From contig NZ_JARXYJ010000001.1 in the NCBI RefSeq assembly GCF_029894425.1, forward strand, positions 124,001 to 188,000: DNA of 64,000 bases, given 5' to 3'. The notes beneath the pieces are model-generated. The model made no database searches, was not told the DNA's origin, and was given only the letters and a program-made list of their open reading frames with translations. Below, piece after piece: positions 7,086 through 15,540 of this stretch. The stretch is from Streptomyces sp. SAI-127. GTDB taxonomy: Bacteria > Actinomycetota > Actinomycetes > Streptomycetales > Streptomycetaceae. Position 1 is the stretch's first letter; each line of letters begins with the position of its first letter. Made by a program: the position numbers and the translations under genes.

Positions 7086-8768
7086 GTGCCCGAACAGAAC
7101 GGTGAGGGCGTGCGTCCGCTGCCCTCACTCACCGACGACTCCGCGTTCTTCTGGACGTCCGGGGCGGACGGGCGGCTGCGCTTCCAGGAGTGCGGCGCGT
7201 GTGCCGCACTCATCCATCCGCCTCAGCCGGTGTGCTCGTACTGCCGCAATCATGACACCCGCGTCACGGCGGTCTCCGGGTACGGCACGCTGGTCGGCTT
7301 CACCGTCAACCAGCGCTTCGGCCTGCCGGGCCTGCCCGCCCCGTACGTCGTGGCGCAGGTGGCGATCGAGGAGGACCCGCGGGTCCGTCTGACCACGAAC
7401 GCGGTCCAGTGCGATCCGCAGGACCTGACGCTCGGGATGCGGATGGAGGTCGTCTTCGAGCAGGTCGAGGATGTGTGGCTGCCGCTGTTCCGGCCCGTCC
7501 CGGAGCAGGGCGAGCCCACCGAACTGCCTGCCGACGAGACAGGACCCGCCGAGATCACCCGGCTGATCCGGCCGCCGGTCCGAACCGCACGCAAGTTCGA
7601 GGAACAGGCGGCGCTCACCGGGGCCGGTGCCTCGCGGATCGGGCGCCGCCTCATGGTGGCCCCGCTGGCCCTGACCGTCGAGGCCTGCGAACAGGCGGTC
7701 GCGGACGCCGGGTTGACGCTCGACGACATCGACGGGCTCGCCACCTACCCTGGCGCCGGCCCCTTTGGCGGCTTCGGGGAGGGCGGGACGACAGCCCTCG
7801 AGTCGGCGCTGCGGATCCGCCCTACCTGGCACAACGGCGGCGGTGAGACCTTCGGCCCGGGCGGTTCGCTGATCGCGGCGATGCTGGCGGTGGCGGGCGG
7901 GCTCGCCCGGCATGTGCTGTGTTTCCGTACGGTGTGGGAGGCCACGCACGGCGCACTCGTGCGCCAGGGCCGTCTCACGGCGGCGCTTCCCGCCAGGGTG
8001 GAGGGAACGGCCGCATGGCGGATGCCGTTCGGCGCCACCTCCGCCGCGCACCTGCTCGCGCAGAACGCCCAGCGCCATATGCACCGTTACGGCACGACCC
8101 GCGAAACGCTCGGCTGGATCGCCCTCAACCAGCGCGCGAACGCCGGGCTCAACCCCGCGGCGGTCTACCGCGAACCGATGTCCATGGACGACTACCTCAC
8201 CGCCCGTCCCGTCACCAGCCCTTTCGGTCTCTACGACTGCGACGTGCCGTGCGACGGCGCGGTCGCCGTCGTGGTCTCCGCCGTCGACGCGGCCCGCGAG
8301 CTGCCCAAGCCGCCCGTCCTCGTCGAGGCGGTCGGTACGCAGATCGTCGAGCGCCTCGACTGGGACCAGTCCACCTCCACCCACGAGCCGCAGGTCCTGG
8401 GGCAGGCGGCCCATCTGTGGACCCGTACGGACTTGCGTCCCGAGGACGTGGACGTGGCGCTGCTCTACGACGGCTTCACCTTCAACTGCCTGTCCTGGAT
8501 CGAGGCTCTCGGCTTCTGCGGCATCGGCGAGGCGAAGGACTTCCTCGACGGCGGCAAGAACATCGCCCGAGACGGGATCCTGCCGCTCAACACGCACGGC
8601 GGCCAGCTCTCGCACGGCCGCACCCACGGCATGGGCCTCGTCCACGAGGCGGTCACCCAACTGCGCGGCGAGGGCGGAGCGCGGCAGGTCGCGAACGCCC
8701 GGGTGGCCGTGGTGAGTTCGGGTGGTCTCACTCCCAGCGGCGTACTTCTGTTGAGGACGGACACGTGA
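7086..8768 (+). CDS. DUF35 (Zn-ribbon/OB-fold) - SCP2-type thiolase/aldolase fusion
   Basis: The 560-residue product is a natural fusion. Residues 1 to about 140 form a ChsH2/DUF35-like module with zinc-ribbon cysteines at about 36, 39, 50 and 53 and an OB-fold segment. Residues 175 to the end are a lipid-transfer-protein thiolase. The usual nucleophilic Cys loop is replaced by a Gly-rich GGGETFGPGGS segment, while the C-terminal GGQLSHGRTHGMG loop keeps the His region. Steroid side-chain aldolases of the Ltp2-DUF35 type likewise lack the thiolase Cys and are split into two genes. A retro-aldol cleavage of a beta-hydroxyacyl-CoA is therefore more likely than thiolysis; this is inference. The GTG start follows the P450 stop by five bases. 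Confidence 0.85.
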   Translation: MPEQNGEGVRPLPSLTDDSAFFWTSGADGRLRFQECGACAALIHPPQPVCSYCRNHDTRVTAVSGYGTLVGFTVNQRFGLPGLPAPYVVAQVAIEEDPRVRLTTNAVQCDPQDLTLGMRMEVVFEQVEDVWLPLFRPVPEQGEPTELPADETGPAEITRLIRPPVRTARKFEEQAALTGAGASRIGRRLMVAPLALTVEACEQAVADAGLTLDDIDGLATYPGAGPFGGFGEGGTTALESALRIRPTWHNGGGETFGPGGSLIAAMLAVAGGLARHVLCFRTVWEATHGALVRQGRLTAALPARVEGTAAWRMPFGATSAAHLLAQNAQRHMHRYGTTRETLGWIALNQRANAGLNPAAVYREPMSMDDYLTARPVTSPFGLYDCDVPCDGAVAVVVSAVDAARELPKPPVLVEAVGTQIVERLDWDQSTSTHEPQVLGQAAHLWTRTDLRPEDVDVALLYDGFTFNCLSWIEALGFCGIGEAKDFLDGGKNIARDGILPLNTHGGQLSHGRTHGMGLVHEAVTQLRGEGGARQVANARVAVVSSGGLTPSGVLLLRTDT

Positions 8769-9673
8769 CCCCTTGCGACACCCAGTCCCCCGCGCAGCCT
8801 CACGGGGACGTCGTCGACGCCGACGGCGTCCCCCTGTCGGCGCTGGTGTGCGAGGTGCCCCGGCCTCGGGCCGTGGTGCTCGCCCTGCACGGCGGCGGCA
8901 CCACCGCGACGTACTTCGACTGCCCCGGCCGTCCCGACCTGTCCTTGCTGCGCCTGGGCGCCGCGCTCGGGTTCACGGTCATCGCGCTCGACCGGCCCGG
9001 ATACGGAGCTTCGGAGGCGTACGCCGAGAAGGTCCGCGATCCGGCGCGCCGCGTGGACCTGGGCTTCGCGGCCCTCGATGCGCTCCTCGCGCACCGGCCC
9101 GGCGGCGCCGGAGTCTTCCTGCTCGCGCACTCGGCCGGCTGCGAACTGGCCATGCGGATGGCCGCGGACGAGCGCGGCTGTGACCTCATCGGCCTGGAGA
9201 TCGCGGGTACCGGCCTCGAACACAACCGGTCCGCCGTCGACACGCTCGACACGGCCGAGCGCGACGCCGGCGGACGGCCTCTGCGCCCACGCGGGTTGCG
9301 CGAGGTGCTGTGGGGTCCCAGCCGGCTGTACGCCCCCGAGGTGTACGACGACGCGGCGATTGCCGGACCCTCCCCGCTCTACGAGGCGGAAGCGCGCCAC
9401 TGGGTGGACGAGTTCCCTCAGCTGGCTGCCCTGGTCGGGGCGCCGGTCCAGGTAAGCCTCGGTGACCACGAGACGGTGTGGCGCTCGGGGCCCGCCGAAC
9501 TCGACCGCCTCGCGGCCCTGTTCACCGGTTCGCCTCGCGCCTGCGGGCACGAACAGGCGGGCGCGGGCCACAACTTGAGCCTTGGGCTCACCGCTCGCGC
9601 CTACCACCTGCGGGTGTTGTCGTTCGTGGAGGAGTGCGCGGTGCTGCGCGAGTCGGAAGAAGGACGGCGATGA
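8765..9673 (+). CDS. alpha/beta hydrolase
   Basis: The 302-residue alpha/beta-hydrolase has an HGGGTT oxyanion-hole segment, the nucleophile elbow LAHSAGCEL (Ser) and a C-terminal GAGHNLSLG with the catalytic His. LGDHE probably supplies the acid. There is no signal peptide, so it is cytoplasmic. GTG 8765 overlaps the preceding fusion enzyme (GTGA), and its own stop overlaps the DoxX-like gene. It may hydrolyse a lactone, ester or C-C bond made by the upstream P450/SDR steps. The substrate is not identifiable. Confidence 0.85.
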   Translation: MTPCDTQSPAQPHGDVVDADGVPLSALVCEVPRPRAVVLALHGGGTTATYFDCPGRPDLSLLRLGAALGFTVIALDRPGYGASEAYAEKVRDPARRVDLGFAALDALLAHRPGGAGVFLLAHSAGCELAMRMAADERGCDLIGLEIAGTGLEHNRSAVDTLDTAERDAGGRPLRPRGLREVLWGPSRLYAPEVYDDAAIAGPSPLYEAEARHWVDEFPQLAALVGAPVQVSLGDHETVWRSGPAELDRLAALFTGSPRACGHEQAGAGHNLSLGLTARAYHLRVLSFVEECAVLRESEEGRR

Positions 9674-10350
9674 CCGGGGCCGAGTCGACGGCGGTGCTGC
9701 TGCTGCGGGTGGTCCTCGGCGTCACGGTGATCGTCCATGGCCTCAACCACTGGCGGGGCGGCGGGAGGATCGCCGGGACGGCCCGCTGGTTCACCGGGCT
9801 CGGGCTGCGGCACGGGCGGTTGCAGGCCTGGCTGAGCGTGGTCACCGAGGTGGGCGCAGGGGCCCTGCTCGTGCTCGGTTTGCTCACGCCGCTGGCCGGC
9901 GCGGCCGTGGTGTCGGTGATGCTCGTCGCCGGGTTCCTCGCGCACCGCCGCAACGGCTTCTTCGTGTTCAAGGACGGATACGAGTATGTACTCGTGCTCG
10001 CCGTGGCCTGCGTGGCGCTGGCGATGCTCGGCCCCGGAGACGTGTCGCTGGACGCCGCGGCCGGGATCGACATCGACGGCTGGGCGGGCGGCGGGCTCGC
10101 AGCGGGGGTCGGAGCGGCGGGCATGGCGGGGCTGCTCGCGGCCTTCTGGCGGCCGGGTGCACAGCTGCCGGAGGCGACAGCCGGCGAGGCAGCTGATGGG
10201 CCACTCGGCGAGGCACCGAATGGGCCACGCGCCAAGACACCTCATGCGACTCCCGCCGGGACAGCCGATACGCCGCCCGCCGAGACACCTGATGCGACCC
10301 GGGCCGAGACACCGCAAGAGTCACCCGACGAAGGGCAGGAACCATCGTGA
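9670..10350 (+). CDS. DoxX-family membrane protein with repetitive hydrophilic tail
   Basis: The first 160 residues contain four predicted membrane helices with the DoxX features: an early VHGLNHW segment, then GLGLRHG and a helix ending near FLAHRRNGFFVFKDGYEY. Residues 165-226 form a low-complexity tail rich in Pro, Ala, Thr and Glu, built from degenerate repeats such as PPAETPDATRAETP. DoxX proteins are small integral membrane proteins of uncertain redox role. This gene is coupled by ATGA to the hydrolase before it and by GTGA to the dehydrogenase after it. The tail is unusual and may be cytoplasmic. Confidence 0.8.
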   Translation: MTGAESTAVLLLRVVLGVTVIVHGLNHWRGGGRIAGTARWFTGLGLRHGRLQAWLSVVTEVGAGALLVLGLLTPLAGAAVVSVMLVAGFLAHRRNGFFVFKDGYEYVLVLAVACVALAMLGPGDVSLDAAAGIDIDGWAGGGLAAGVGAAGMAGLLAAFWRPGAQLPEATAGEAADGPLGEAPNGPRAKTPHATPAGTADTPPAETPDATRAETPQESPDEGQEPS

Positions 10351-11159
10351 CGCACGTCGGATTCATCGGTCTGGGCAGCCAGGGCGCCCCCATGGCCCGC
10401 CGCATCATCGATGCCGGCTATTCCACGACGTTGTGGGCGCGCCGCTCGGCGACGCTCGCACCGTTCGCGGACACCCCGGCGAAACGGGCCGCATCGCCCG
10501 TCGAACTCGCCGCCGACTGCGACCTGGTGTGCGTGTGCGTCGTCGACGACGCCGACGTGGAGCACGTGATCCTCGGCGAGCACGGGGTGCTGGCCGGACT
10601 CCGCAAGGGCGGGGTGATCGCGGTGCACAGCACGGTCCATCCCGACACCTGCCGCCGCCTGGCGGAACAGGCGCGTACGCACGGTGTCGAGGTGATCGAC
10701 GCACCGGTCAGCGGCGGCGGACCGGCCGCCGAGGCAGGCAGGCTCCTCGTCATGGTGGGCGGGCAGAATCCGACGTTCGCGTTCTGCCGCCCGGTGTTCG
10801 AGACCTTCGGCGATCCGGTGGTCCATGTCGGTCCGCTGGGTTCGGGACAAGCGGCGAAACTGCTCAACAACGTACTGTTCACGGCCCACTTGGCCGCGGC
10901 CGCCGACACGCTCGCGCTCGGGAACGAGCTGGGCCTGGACGCGGGTCGGCTAGCGGAGGTGCTCGGCCATGGCAGCGGCGCGAGCTTCGCGCTGGGACGG
11001 GTGGCCGCGGCGGGCGGCACCCTGACGCCGCTGGCGGGCCGCGCCGGCCCGTTGCTACGCAAGGACGTCCGGCTCCTGGCACAGCTCGTCGGGCGAGTCG
11101 AAAGCGCCACGCTCACGGCCGCCGACGACGCCTTGGGCCGCATGGAACATCCTCGTTGA
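10347..11159 (+). CDS. NAD(P)-binding HIBADH-family oxidoreductase (third paralogue)
   Basis: The 270-residue protein has GFIGLGSQGAPMA for dinucleotide binding, DAPVSGGGPAAEAG for substrate binding and AKLLNNVLFT containing the catalytic Lys. The GTG at 10347 overlaps the DoxX-like stop and puts the Rossmann strand at residue 4. It ends the plus-strand operon that begins at 3784 with another member of the same family. Having such enzymes at both ends suggests two hydroxy-acid oxidation steps or two stereoisomers. The family call is firm and the substrate unknown. Confidence 0.88.
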   Translation: MTHVGFIGLGSQGAPMARRIIDAGYSTTLWARRSATLAPFADTPAKRAASPVELAADCDLVCVCVVDDADVEHVILGEHGVLAGLRKGGVIAVHSTVHPDTCRRLAEQARTHGVEVIDAPVSGGGPAAEAGRLLVMVGGQNPTFAFCRPVFETFGDPVVHVGPLGSGQAAKLLNNVLFTAHLAAAADTLALGNELGLDAGRLAEVLGHGSGASFALGRVAAAGGTLTPLAGRAGPLLRKDVRLLAQLVGRVESATLTAADDALGRMEHPR

Positions 11160-11178
11160 CATCGGAAGGCGGTACGTC

Positions 11179-11558
11179 ATGCACGAACCCTCATTGATCT
11201 CCCATGCGTTGAGGTGTCAGCGCTCCGGCTCGGTCCTCACCCTCCGCCTGTTCTCCGACTGCTCGCGGGCCGTGCGCCGTTGCCGGTGGTCGGAACCGCG
11301 ACGGGCATCATCTCGGGCAGCGGTCTCGAACTCCTTCTTGGCTGCAATGTCATCGTGGCGTCCACAGCCGCACGGTTTTCCTGTCCGCAGCTGCGCCAAG
11401 GCGTGATTCCGGTCCAAGGCGGGGCCATTCCGGGCGCACGGGTACCGATGGGTGCCGCACTGGAACTGCTACTGACCGGAGACTCGGTCGACGCGCAGCG
11501 CGCCCTCGAACCAGGCCCCGTCAACCGCGTCGTATCGCCCGACGCGCCGTGGAGTTGA
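11179..11558 (+). pseudogene. decayed enoyl-CoA hydratase/isomerase (crotonase)
   Basis: Two pieces of a crotonase are visible in different frames. From 11179 the reading ALRCQRSGSVLTLRL matches the family N-terminus. After a deletion of roughly 50 codons and a frame change, 11274-11558 reads the oxyanion-hole core (TGIISGSGLELLLGCN, then FSCPQLRQGVIP), ending prematurely after GPVNRVV. A normal crotonase is about 260 residues, so both the middle and the C-terminal third are missing. Its place between two catabolic operons suggests that a hydration step was once encoded here. It is almost certainly non-functional. Confidence 0.75.
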
Positions 11559-11674
11559 CGGGGTTCACGCCGGCCGCGCGGATCGCCGAAGGCTCCGCCC
11601 ACGGACTTGAGCGGGCCCCGATTCACGTCGGGACTCTGGAGTTCCTTCCAGGCGGGTATTAGATTTCCTATTTG

Positions 11675-11689
11675 GAGAATCACATTTTC
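11675..11689. promoter_or_regulatory. palindromic operator-like site 3 (GAGAAT-CAC-ATTTTC)
   Basis: The arms GAGAAT and ATTTTC (one mismatch to a perfect repeat) flank a 3-base spacer, 26 bases before the aldehyde dehydrogenase start. It matches site 1 at 11 of 15 positions. The surrounding AT-rich stretch (11656-11698) stands out in this GC-rich sequence and probably contains the promoter. Confidence 0.5.
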
Positions 11690-11715
11690 ATCGAGTACAC
11701 GACGCAGGAGGCGGG

Positions 11716-13218
11716 ATGCCTGTCCACGGAAACGATCCAGGCGAACCGGGCCGCGCACGGCGACGCCTGTTGATCGACGGACGACTCGTCGACACCAAGG
11801 AGCACTTCGAGAGCCTCAACCCGGCCACCGGCGCCGTACTCGGCCATGCGCCCGACGCCACACCCGCCGACGCCGAGGCCGCGATATCCGCCGCACACCG
11901 CGCGTTCGACACCACCGACTGGGCCACGGACCGGGACCTGCGCATCCGCTGCCTCGACCAGCTGCACCAGGCTCTGCTCGACCAGGTGGAGGAGCTGCGC
12001 GAGCTGACCATCGCCGAGGCCGGTGCCACGCGCATGCTTACCCATGGCGCTCAACTCGAGGATCCCATCGGCATCGTGCGCTACTACGCGGACCTGTTGC
12101 GCACCTACTCCTTCACCGAGGACCTGGGCGAGGTCGAGAAGCACGGTCAGCGCCACCACCGCTGGCTGGAGAAGGAGGCGGTGGGCGTGGTGGCGGCGAT
12201 CCTGCCGTACAACTACCCCAACCAGCTGGCCCTCGCCAAGCTCGCCCCCGCCCTCGCGGCCGGCTGCACGATCGTCCTCAAGGCCGCGCCCGACACCCCG
12301 CTGATCACCCTGGCGCTCGGCGAGTTGATCGCCGAGCACACCGACATCCCGCCCGGCGTGGTCAACGTCCTGTCCTCGTCCCGCGCGGACGTCGGCGAGG
12401 TGCTCACCACGCACGCGGACGTCGACGCGGTCAGCTTCACCGGATCCACCGTGACCGGCCGCCGCATCATGGCCGCGGCGAGTGAGACGGTGAAGAAGGT
12501 CTTCCTCGAGCTCGGTGGCAAGTCCGCGATGGTGGTCCTGGACGACGCCGACTTTGCGGTGAGCGCCCAGTTCGCCGCGTACATGATCTGCGTGAACGCG
12601 GGCCAGGGCTGCGCGCTGACCTCCCGTCTCCTTGTTCCGCGCTCCCGCCACGACGAGATCGTCGAGCTGATCGCGGGCCACTTCGCCCGTATCCGCCCCG
12701 GCGACCCGTCGCATCCGAAGACGTATCTGGGCCCGCTGATCAGCGCCAAACAGCGCGACAAGGTGGACGGCATGGTGCAGCGGGCCGTCGCCGACGGCGC
12801 GAAGCTCATCACCGGCGGCGAACGCGTCGACCCCGGCTTCTTCTACGCGCCGACGCTGCTCGTCGGGGTCGACCCGGACAGCGAGATCGCGCAGGAGGAG
12901 GTGTTCGGACCGGTGCTCGCCGTCATCCCGTACGACGACACCCAGGGCGACGACGACGCCGTACGGATCGCGAACAACTCGGTGTACGGCCTGTCGGGCG
13001 CCGTGCACAGCCGCGATCAGGAGCGGGCGGTGCGGGTGGCGCGCCGCATCCGCAGCGGCACGTTCAGCATCAACGGCGGCAACTACTTCCACCCGGACGT
13101 GCCCTTCGGCGGCTACCGGCAGTCCGGCATCGGCCGCGAGAGCGGAGTGGCCGGCATGGAGGAGTTCCTGGAGACCAAGGCGTTCGGCGCGCCCGTGGCC
13201 GCGGGGGTGAAGGCATGA
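11716..13218 (+). CDS. NAD(P)-dependent aldehyde dehydrogenase
   Basis: The 500-residue aldehyde dehydrogenase carries FTGSTVTGRRI for the cofactor, ELGGKSAMVV for the general base and catalytic Cys within NAGQGCALTSR. The C-terminal signature is PFGGYRQSGIGRE. AGGAGG at 11705 fixes the ATG at 11716. It is distinct from the enzyme at 1359-2810. It is followed with an ATGA overlap by a CoA-transferase, a natural order in which an aldehyde is oxidised to an acid and the acid is loaded onto CoA. A palindrome shared with the neighbouring operons lies just upstream. Confidence 0.93.
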   Translation: MPVHGNDPGEPGRARRRLLIDGRLVDTKEHFESLNPATGAVLGHAPDATPADAEAAISAAHRAFDTTDWATDRDLRIRCLDQLHQALLDQVEELRELTIAEAGATRMLTHGAQLEDPIGIVRYYADLLRTYSFTEDLGEVEKHGQRHHRWLEKEAVGVVAAILPYNYPNQLALAKLAPALAAGCTIVLKAAPDTPLITLALGELIAEHTDIPPGVVNVLSSSRADVGEVLTTHADVDAVSFTGSTVTGRRIMAAASETVKKVFLELGGKSAMVVLDDADFAVSAQFAAYMICVNAGQGCALTSRLLVPRSRHDEIVELIAGHFARIRPGDPSHPKTYLGPLISAKQRDKVDGMVQRAVADGAKLITGGERVDPGFFYAPTLLVGVDPDSEIAQEEVFGPVLAVIPYDDTQGDDDAVRIANNSVYGLSGAVHSRDQERAVRVARRIRSGTFSINGGNYFHPDVPFGGYRQSGIGRESGVAGMEEFLETKAFGAPVAAGVKA

Positions 13219-14429
13219 GCGCCACCGGCCCGCTGGCAGGGATCCGAGTCGTCGAGGTCGCCATGTACGGCTTCGTTCCATCCGCGGGGGCGGTGCTCTC
13301 CGACTGGGGCGCCGATGTCGTCAAGGTCGAGCACGCGGTGACCGGCGACCCGCAGCGCGGACTGCGCCAGACCGGCGCGATGCGCGTCGAGGGAGACCCG
13401 AACCCGAACATCGAGCACGCCAACCGCGGCAAGCGCAGCATCGGTCTCGACATCGCGCGCCCCGAGGGCATGGAGGTGCTGCGCCAACTCATCGCACGCG
13501 CCGACGTGTTCCTCACGAGTCTGCTGCCCGCCGCCCGCCGCAAGCTCGGCATCGAGGTGGCCGACGTACGCGCGATCAACCCGGGCATCGTGTACGCGCG
13601 CGGCAGCGCACTGGGCCCGCGCGGCCCGGAGGCCGAGCGCGGCGGCTACGACATGACGGCGTTCTGGGCCCGCGCGTCGACGGCGGCGAGCATCACCCCT
13701 GCCGGCATGGAGGGCATCGTCTCCGCGCCGGCGCCCGCGTACGGGGACACCATCTCGGGCACGAACCTGGCCGGCGGCATAGCGGCAGCGCTGCTCAAGC
13801 GTGAGCGGACGGGCGAACCCTCGGTCGTGGACGTGTCGTTGCTCGGCAGCGGGGTGTGGGCGATGGGCCACGGCATCGCGCTGTCCCTGCACCTGAAGCA
13901 GGCATGGGAGATGGCACCGCCGGGCGTGCACAGCTCACCGGTCAACCCGCTGACCGGCCTGTACCGCACGGCCGACGACCGCTACCTGTCCTTGGTGATG
14001 CTGCAGCCCGCGAAGTACTGGGCTGAGGTGTGCCGCCATATCGACCGTCCCGAGCTGGCCGACGATCCGCGCTTCGCCACGTCCCAGACCATCGCCGAGC
14101 ACACGGCCGAGGCAGTGGCACTTCTGCGGGAGGTCATCGCGACGCGCACCCTGGCCGAGTGGTCCGAACGGTTCGCCACCCTGACTGGGCCCTGGGCGCC
14201 GGTCCAGGACTCACTCCAGGTCGGCGACGACGCACAAGTACGGGCGAACGAGTACCTCGTACAGGCCGGCGAGCTCCAACTCGCCGCAAATCCCGTGCAG
14301 TTCGACGTCGCATCCCCCACACTGCGCCCGGCCCCGGAGTTCGCCGCACAGACGGAGGAGATCCTGCTCGAACTGGGTCTGGACTGGGAGCGGATCGCCG
14401 CGCTCAAGGAGGCTTCGGCGGTCACGTGA
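13215..14429 (+). CDS. CaiB/BaiF (family III) CoA-transferase
   Basis: The 404-residue product begins GPLAGIRVVEVAMYGFVPSA and continues with DWGADVVKVEH and NRGKRSIGLDI, all family III CoA-transferase signatures. The catalytic Asp is expected near GGYDMTAFWARAS, where GYD is present. Such enzymes move CoA between carboxylic acids without ATP. Coupled to the aldehyde dehydrogenase before it, this one probably activates the acid product for C-C cleavage by the DUF35-thiolase fusion. The length is normal and there is no sign of damage. Confidence 0.9.
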   Translation: MSATGPLAGIRVVEVAMYGFVPSAGAVLSDWGADVVKVEHAVTGDPQRGLRQTGAMRVEGDPNPNIEHANRGKRSIGLDIARPEGMEVLRQLIARADVFLTSLLPAARRKLGIEVADVRAINPGIVYARGSALGPRGPEAERGGYDMTAFWARASTAASITPAGMEGIVSAPAPAYGDTISGTNLAGGIAAALLKRERTGEPSVVDVSLLGSGVWAMGHGIALSLHLKQAWEMAPPGVHSSPVNPLTGLYRTADDRYLSLVMLQPAKYWAEVCRHIDRPELADDPRFATSQTIAEHTAEAVALLREVIATRTLAEWSERFATLTGPWAPVQDSLQVGDDAQVRANEYLVQAGELQLAANPVQFDVASPTLRPAPEFAAQTEEILLELGLDWERIAALKEASAVT

Positions 14430-14601
14430 GACCGCGCAGGGGCGAGCTCCCGACCAGAAATCCGGGAGCGCGTCCGGCCTATTCCGGCAGACCCGAACCA
14501 TCCAGGGTGATCGACCGCAGCGGGCAGTCCGCGTACTGGCGCAGCCGGCCCGTCATGTCGTACGCGTCCGGGCCGAGAGCTTACTGGCGTGCAAGCCGTC
14601 C
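14430..14601. other. gene-free spacer between catabolic cluster and transposase remnants
   Basis: No complete gene is visible. On the minus strand the frame ending at about 14479 reads a plausible short C-terminus (RLRQYADCPLRSITLDGSG), which could be the end of a lost ferredoxin-like or other protein. I could not identify it. Confidence 0.3.
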
Positions 14602-14848
14602 ATGACGGCGGCGAGGATCGGGGCACCCCTGGCTGCGAAGTACCAGGTGTCGTTGCCGCATCTGGACGAGCGTCAGCGGCGGCCGGCCATAGGCGCGGAA
14701 GCGCGGCCGCTGGGGCATGGCGGGATCAGGCTCGTCGCCGCTGCGGCTGGAGTCCGGGCGGGCACGGTCTCGCGGCGGGGTGGCTGAACTGAAGTCTGGT
14801 CAGGCCCTGTTGGGGCGAATCCGGCGTCCTGATGGAGGCCGGATGAAG
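14602..14848 (+). pseudogene. ISAzo13-like transposase N-terminal remnant, frameshifted
   Basis: From 14602 one frame reads KYQVSLPHLDERQRR followed by EARPLGHGGIRLVAAAAGV, the N-terminal HTH part of ISAzo13-family transposases. Near 14780 the homologous reading jumps to the next frame (GVAELKSGQALLGRIRRPDG). The DDE catalytic domain is absent. It abuts an IS701 fragment. Confidence 0.7.
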
Positions 14849-14866
14849 GTGTGCTGGCCACAGCCT

Positions 14867-15400
14867 CGCTACCACCGTCGCCTGGCGCAACGGCTCTCGA
14901 GGAGAGTTACGGTCCCGCTTCGCCGCCATGCACATCCGACCTGCGGGCAAGGCCGTCGAGCATCCGCTCCGAACCGCTGCCGCGGCCGGGCAGGCCTGGT
15001 GGGACGGGGTTCTGCCGGACTGCTGGCTGCTGGTCGAGGGCCCCGAAGAGGCCGAGGCTCCCACCGACTACTGGCTGTCCAACCTGCCGGCCGACGTGGC
15101 GATCGCCGACCTGGCCCGTCTGGCCAAGGTCCGCCGGCGCATCGAGCACGATTACCGCGAACTCAAGCACGGCCCGGGCCTGGACCACTTCGAAGGCCGC
15201 TCGTGGCCCGGCTGGCACCACCACGTCACCCTCGTGACCGCCGCCCATGCCTTCCTCACCGAACAACGCCTGGCCCCAAAAGCACCCGGACCGGCCTCAC
15301 CCTCTACCAGATCCTCGATGCACTCCAGGACGCCTTGAGGTGCTGGACCGGCATCTGCACCCCTTGCCAACAACCCTTGCCCAGCAGGACACACAGAACA
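14867..15400 (+). pseudogene. IS701-family transposase C-terminal remnant
   Basis: The reading TTVAWRNGSRGELRSRFAA leads into RPAGKAVEHPLRTAAAAGQ. It then gives EAPTDYWLSNLPAD and RRIEHDYRELKHGPGLDHFE, the last containing the acidic residue of the DDE domain. These are typical IS701 C-terminal sequences. Near 15285 the match shifts frame to TGLTLYQILDALQDALRCW. The N-terminal half and the element ends are missing. A separate IS701 N-terminal piece occurs at 29185-29391 on the other strand. Confidence 0.8.
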
Positions 15401-15486
15401 CCTAGATCAAGAACGACCGGAGTCCTACCAGGCCAATCCGGCATGCTCCTGACTGTCCGCTACGCAGTACCGTTCGACATCCAGCC

Positions 15487-15523
15487 GCCCCCGCCGTGCG
15501 GGGGCATCCAGCTCCCGCACGGC
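15487..15523. terminator. two mutually exclusive GC-rich hairpins downstream of the methyltransferase gene
   Basis: GCCCCCGC and GCGGGGGC (15487-15505) form an 8-bp stem with a 3-base loop. CCGTGCGGG and CCCGCACGG (15495-15523) form an overlapping 9-bp stem. They sit between the convergent IS701 remnant and the DUF574 methyltransferase and could end transcription. No U-tract is present, which is usual in Streptomyces. Confidence 0.45.
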
Positions 15524-15540
15524 GGCTTCCCGCGGCTGCG

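Noticed and set aside
7086..8768. Two separate genes (DUF35 and thiolase) instead of a fusion
   Set aside because: One continuous frame spans both domains with no internal stop and no ribosome site at the domain border.
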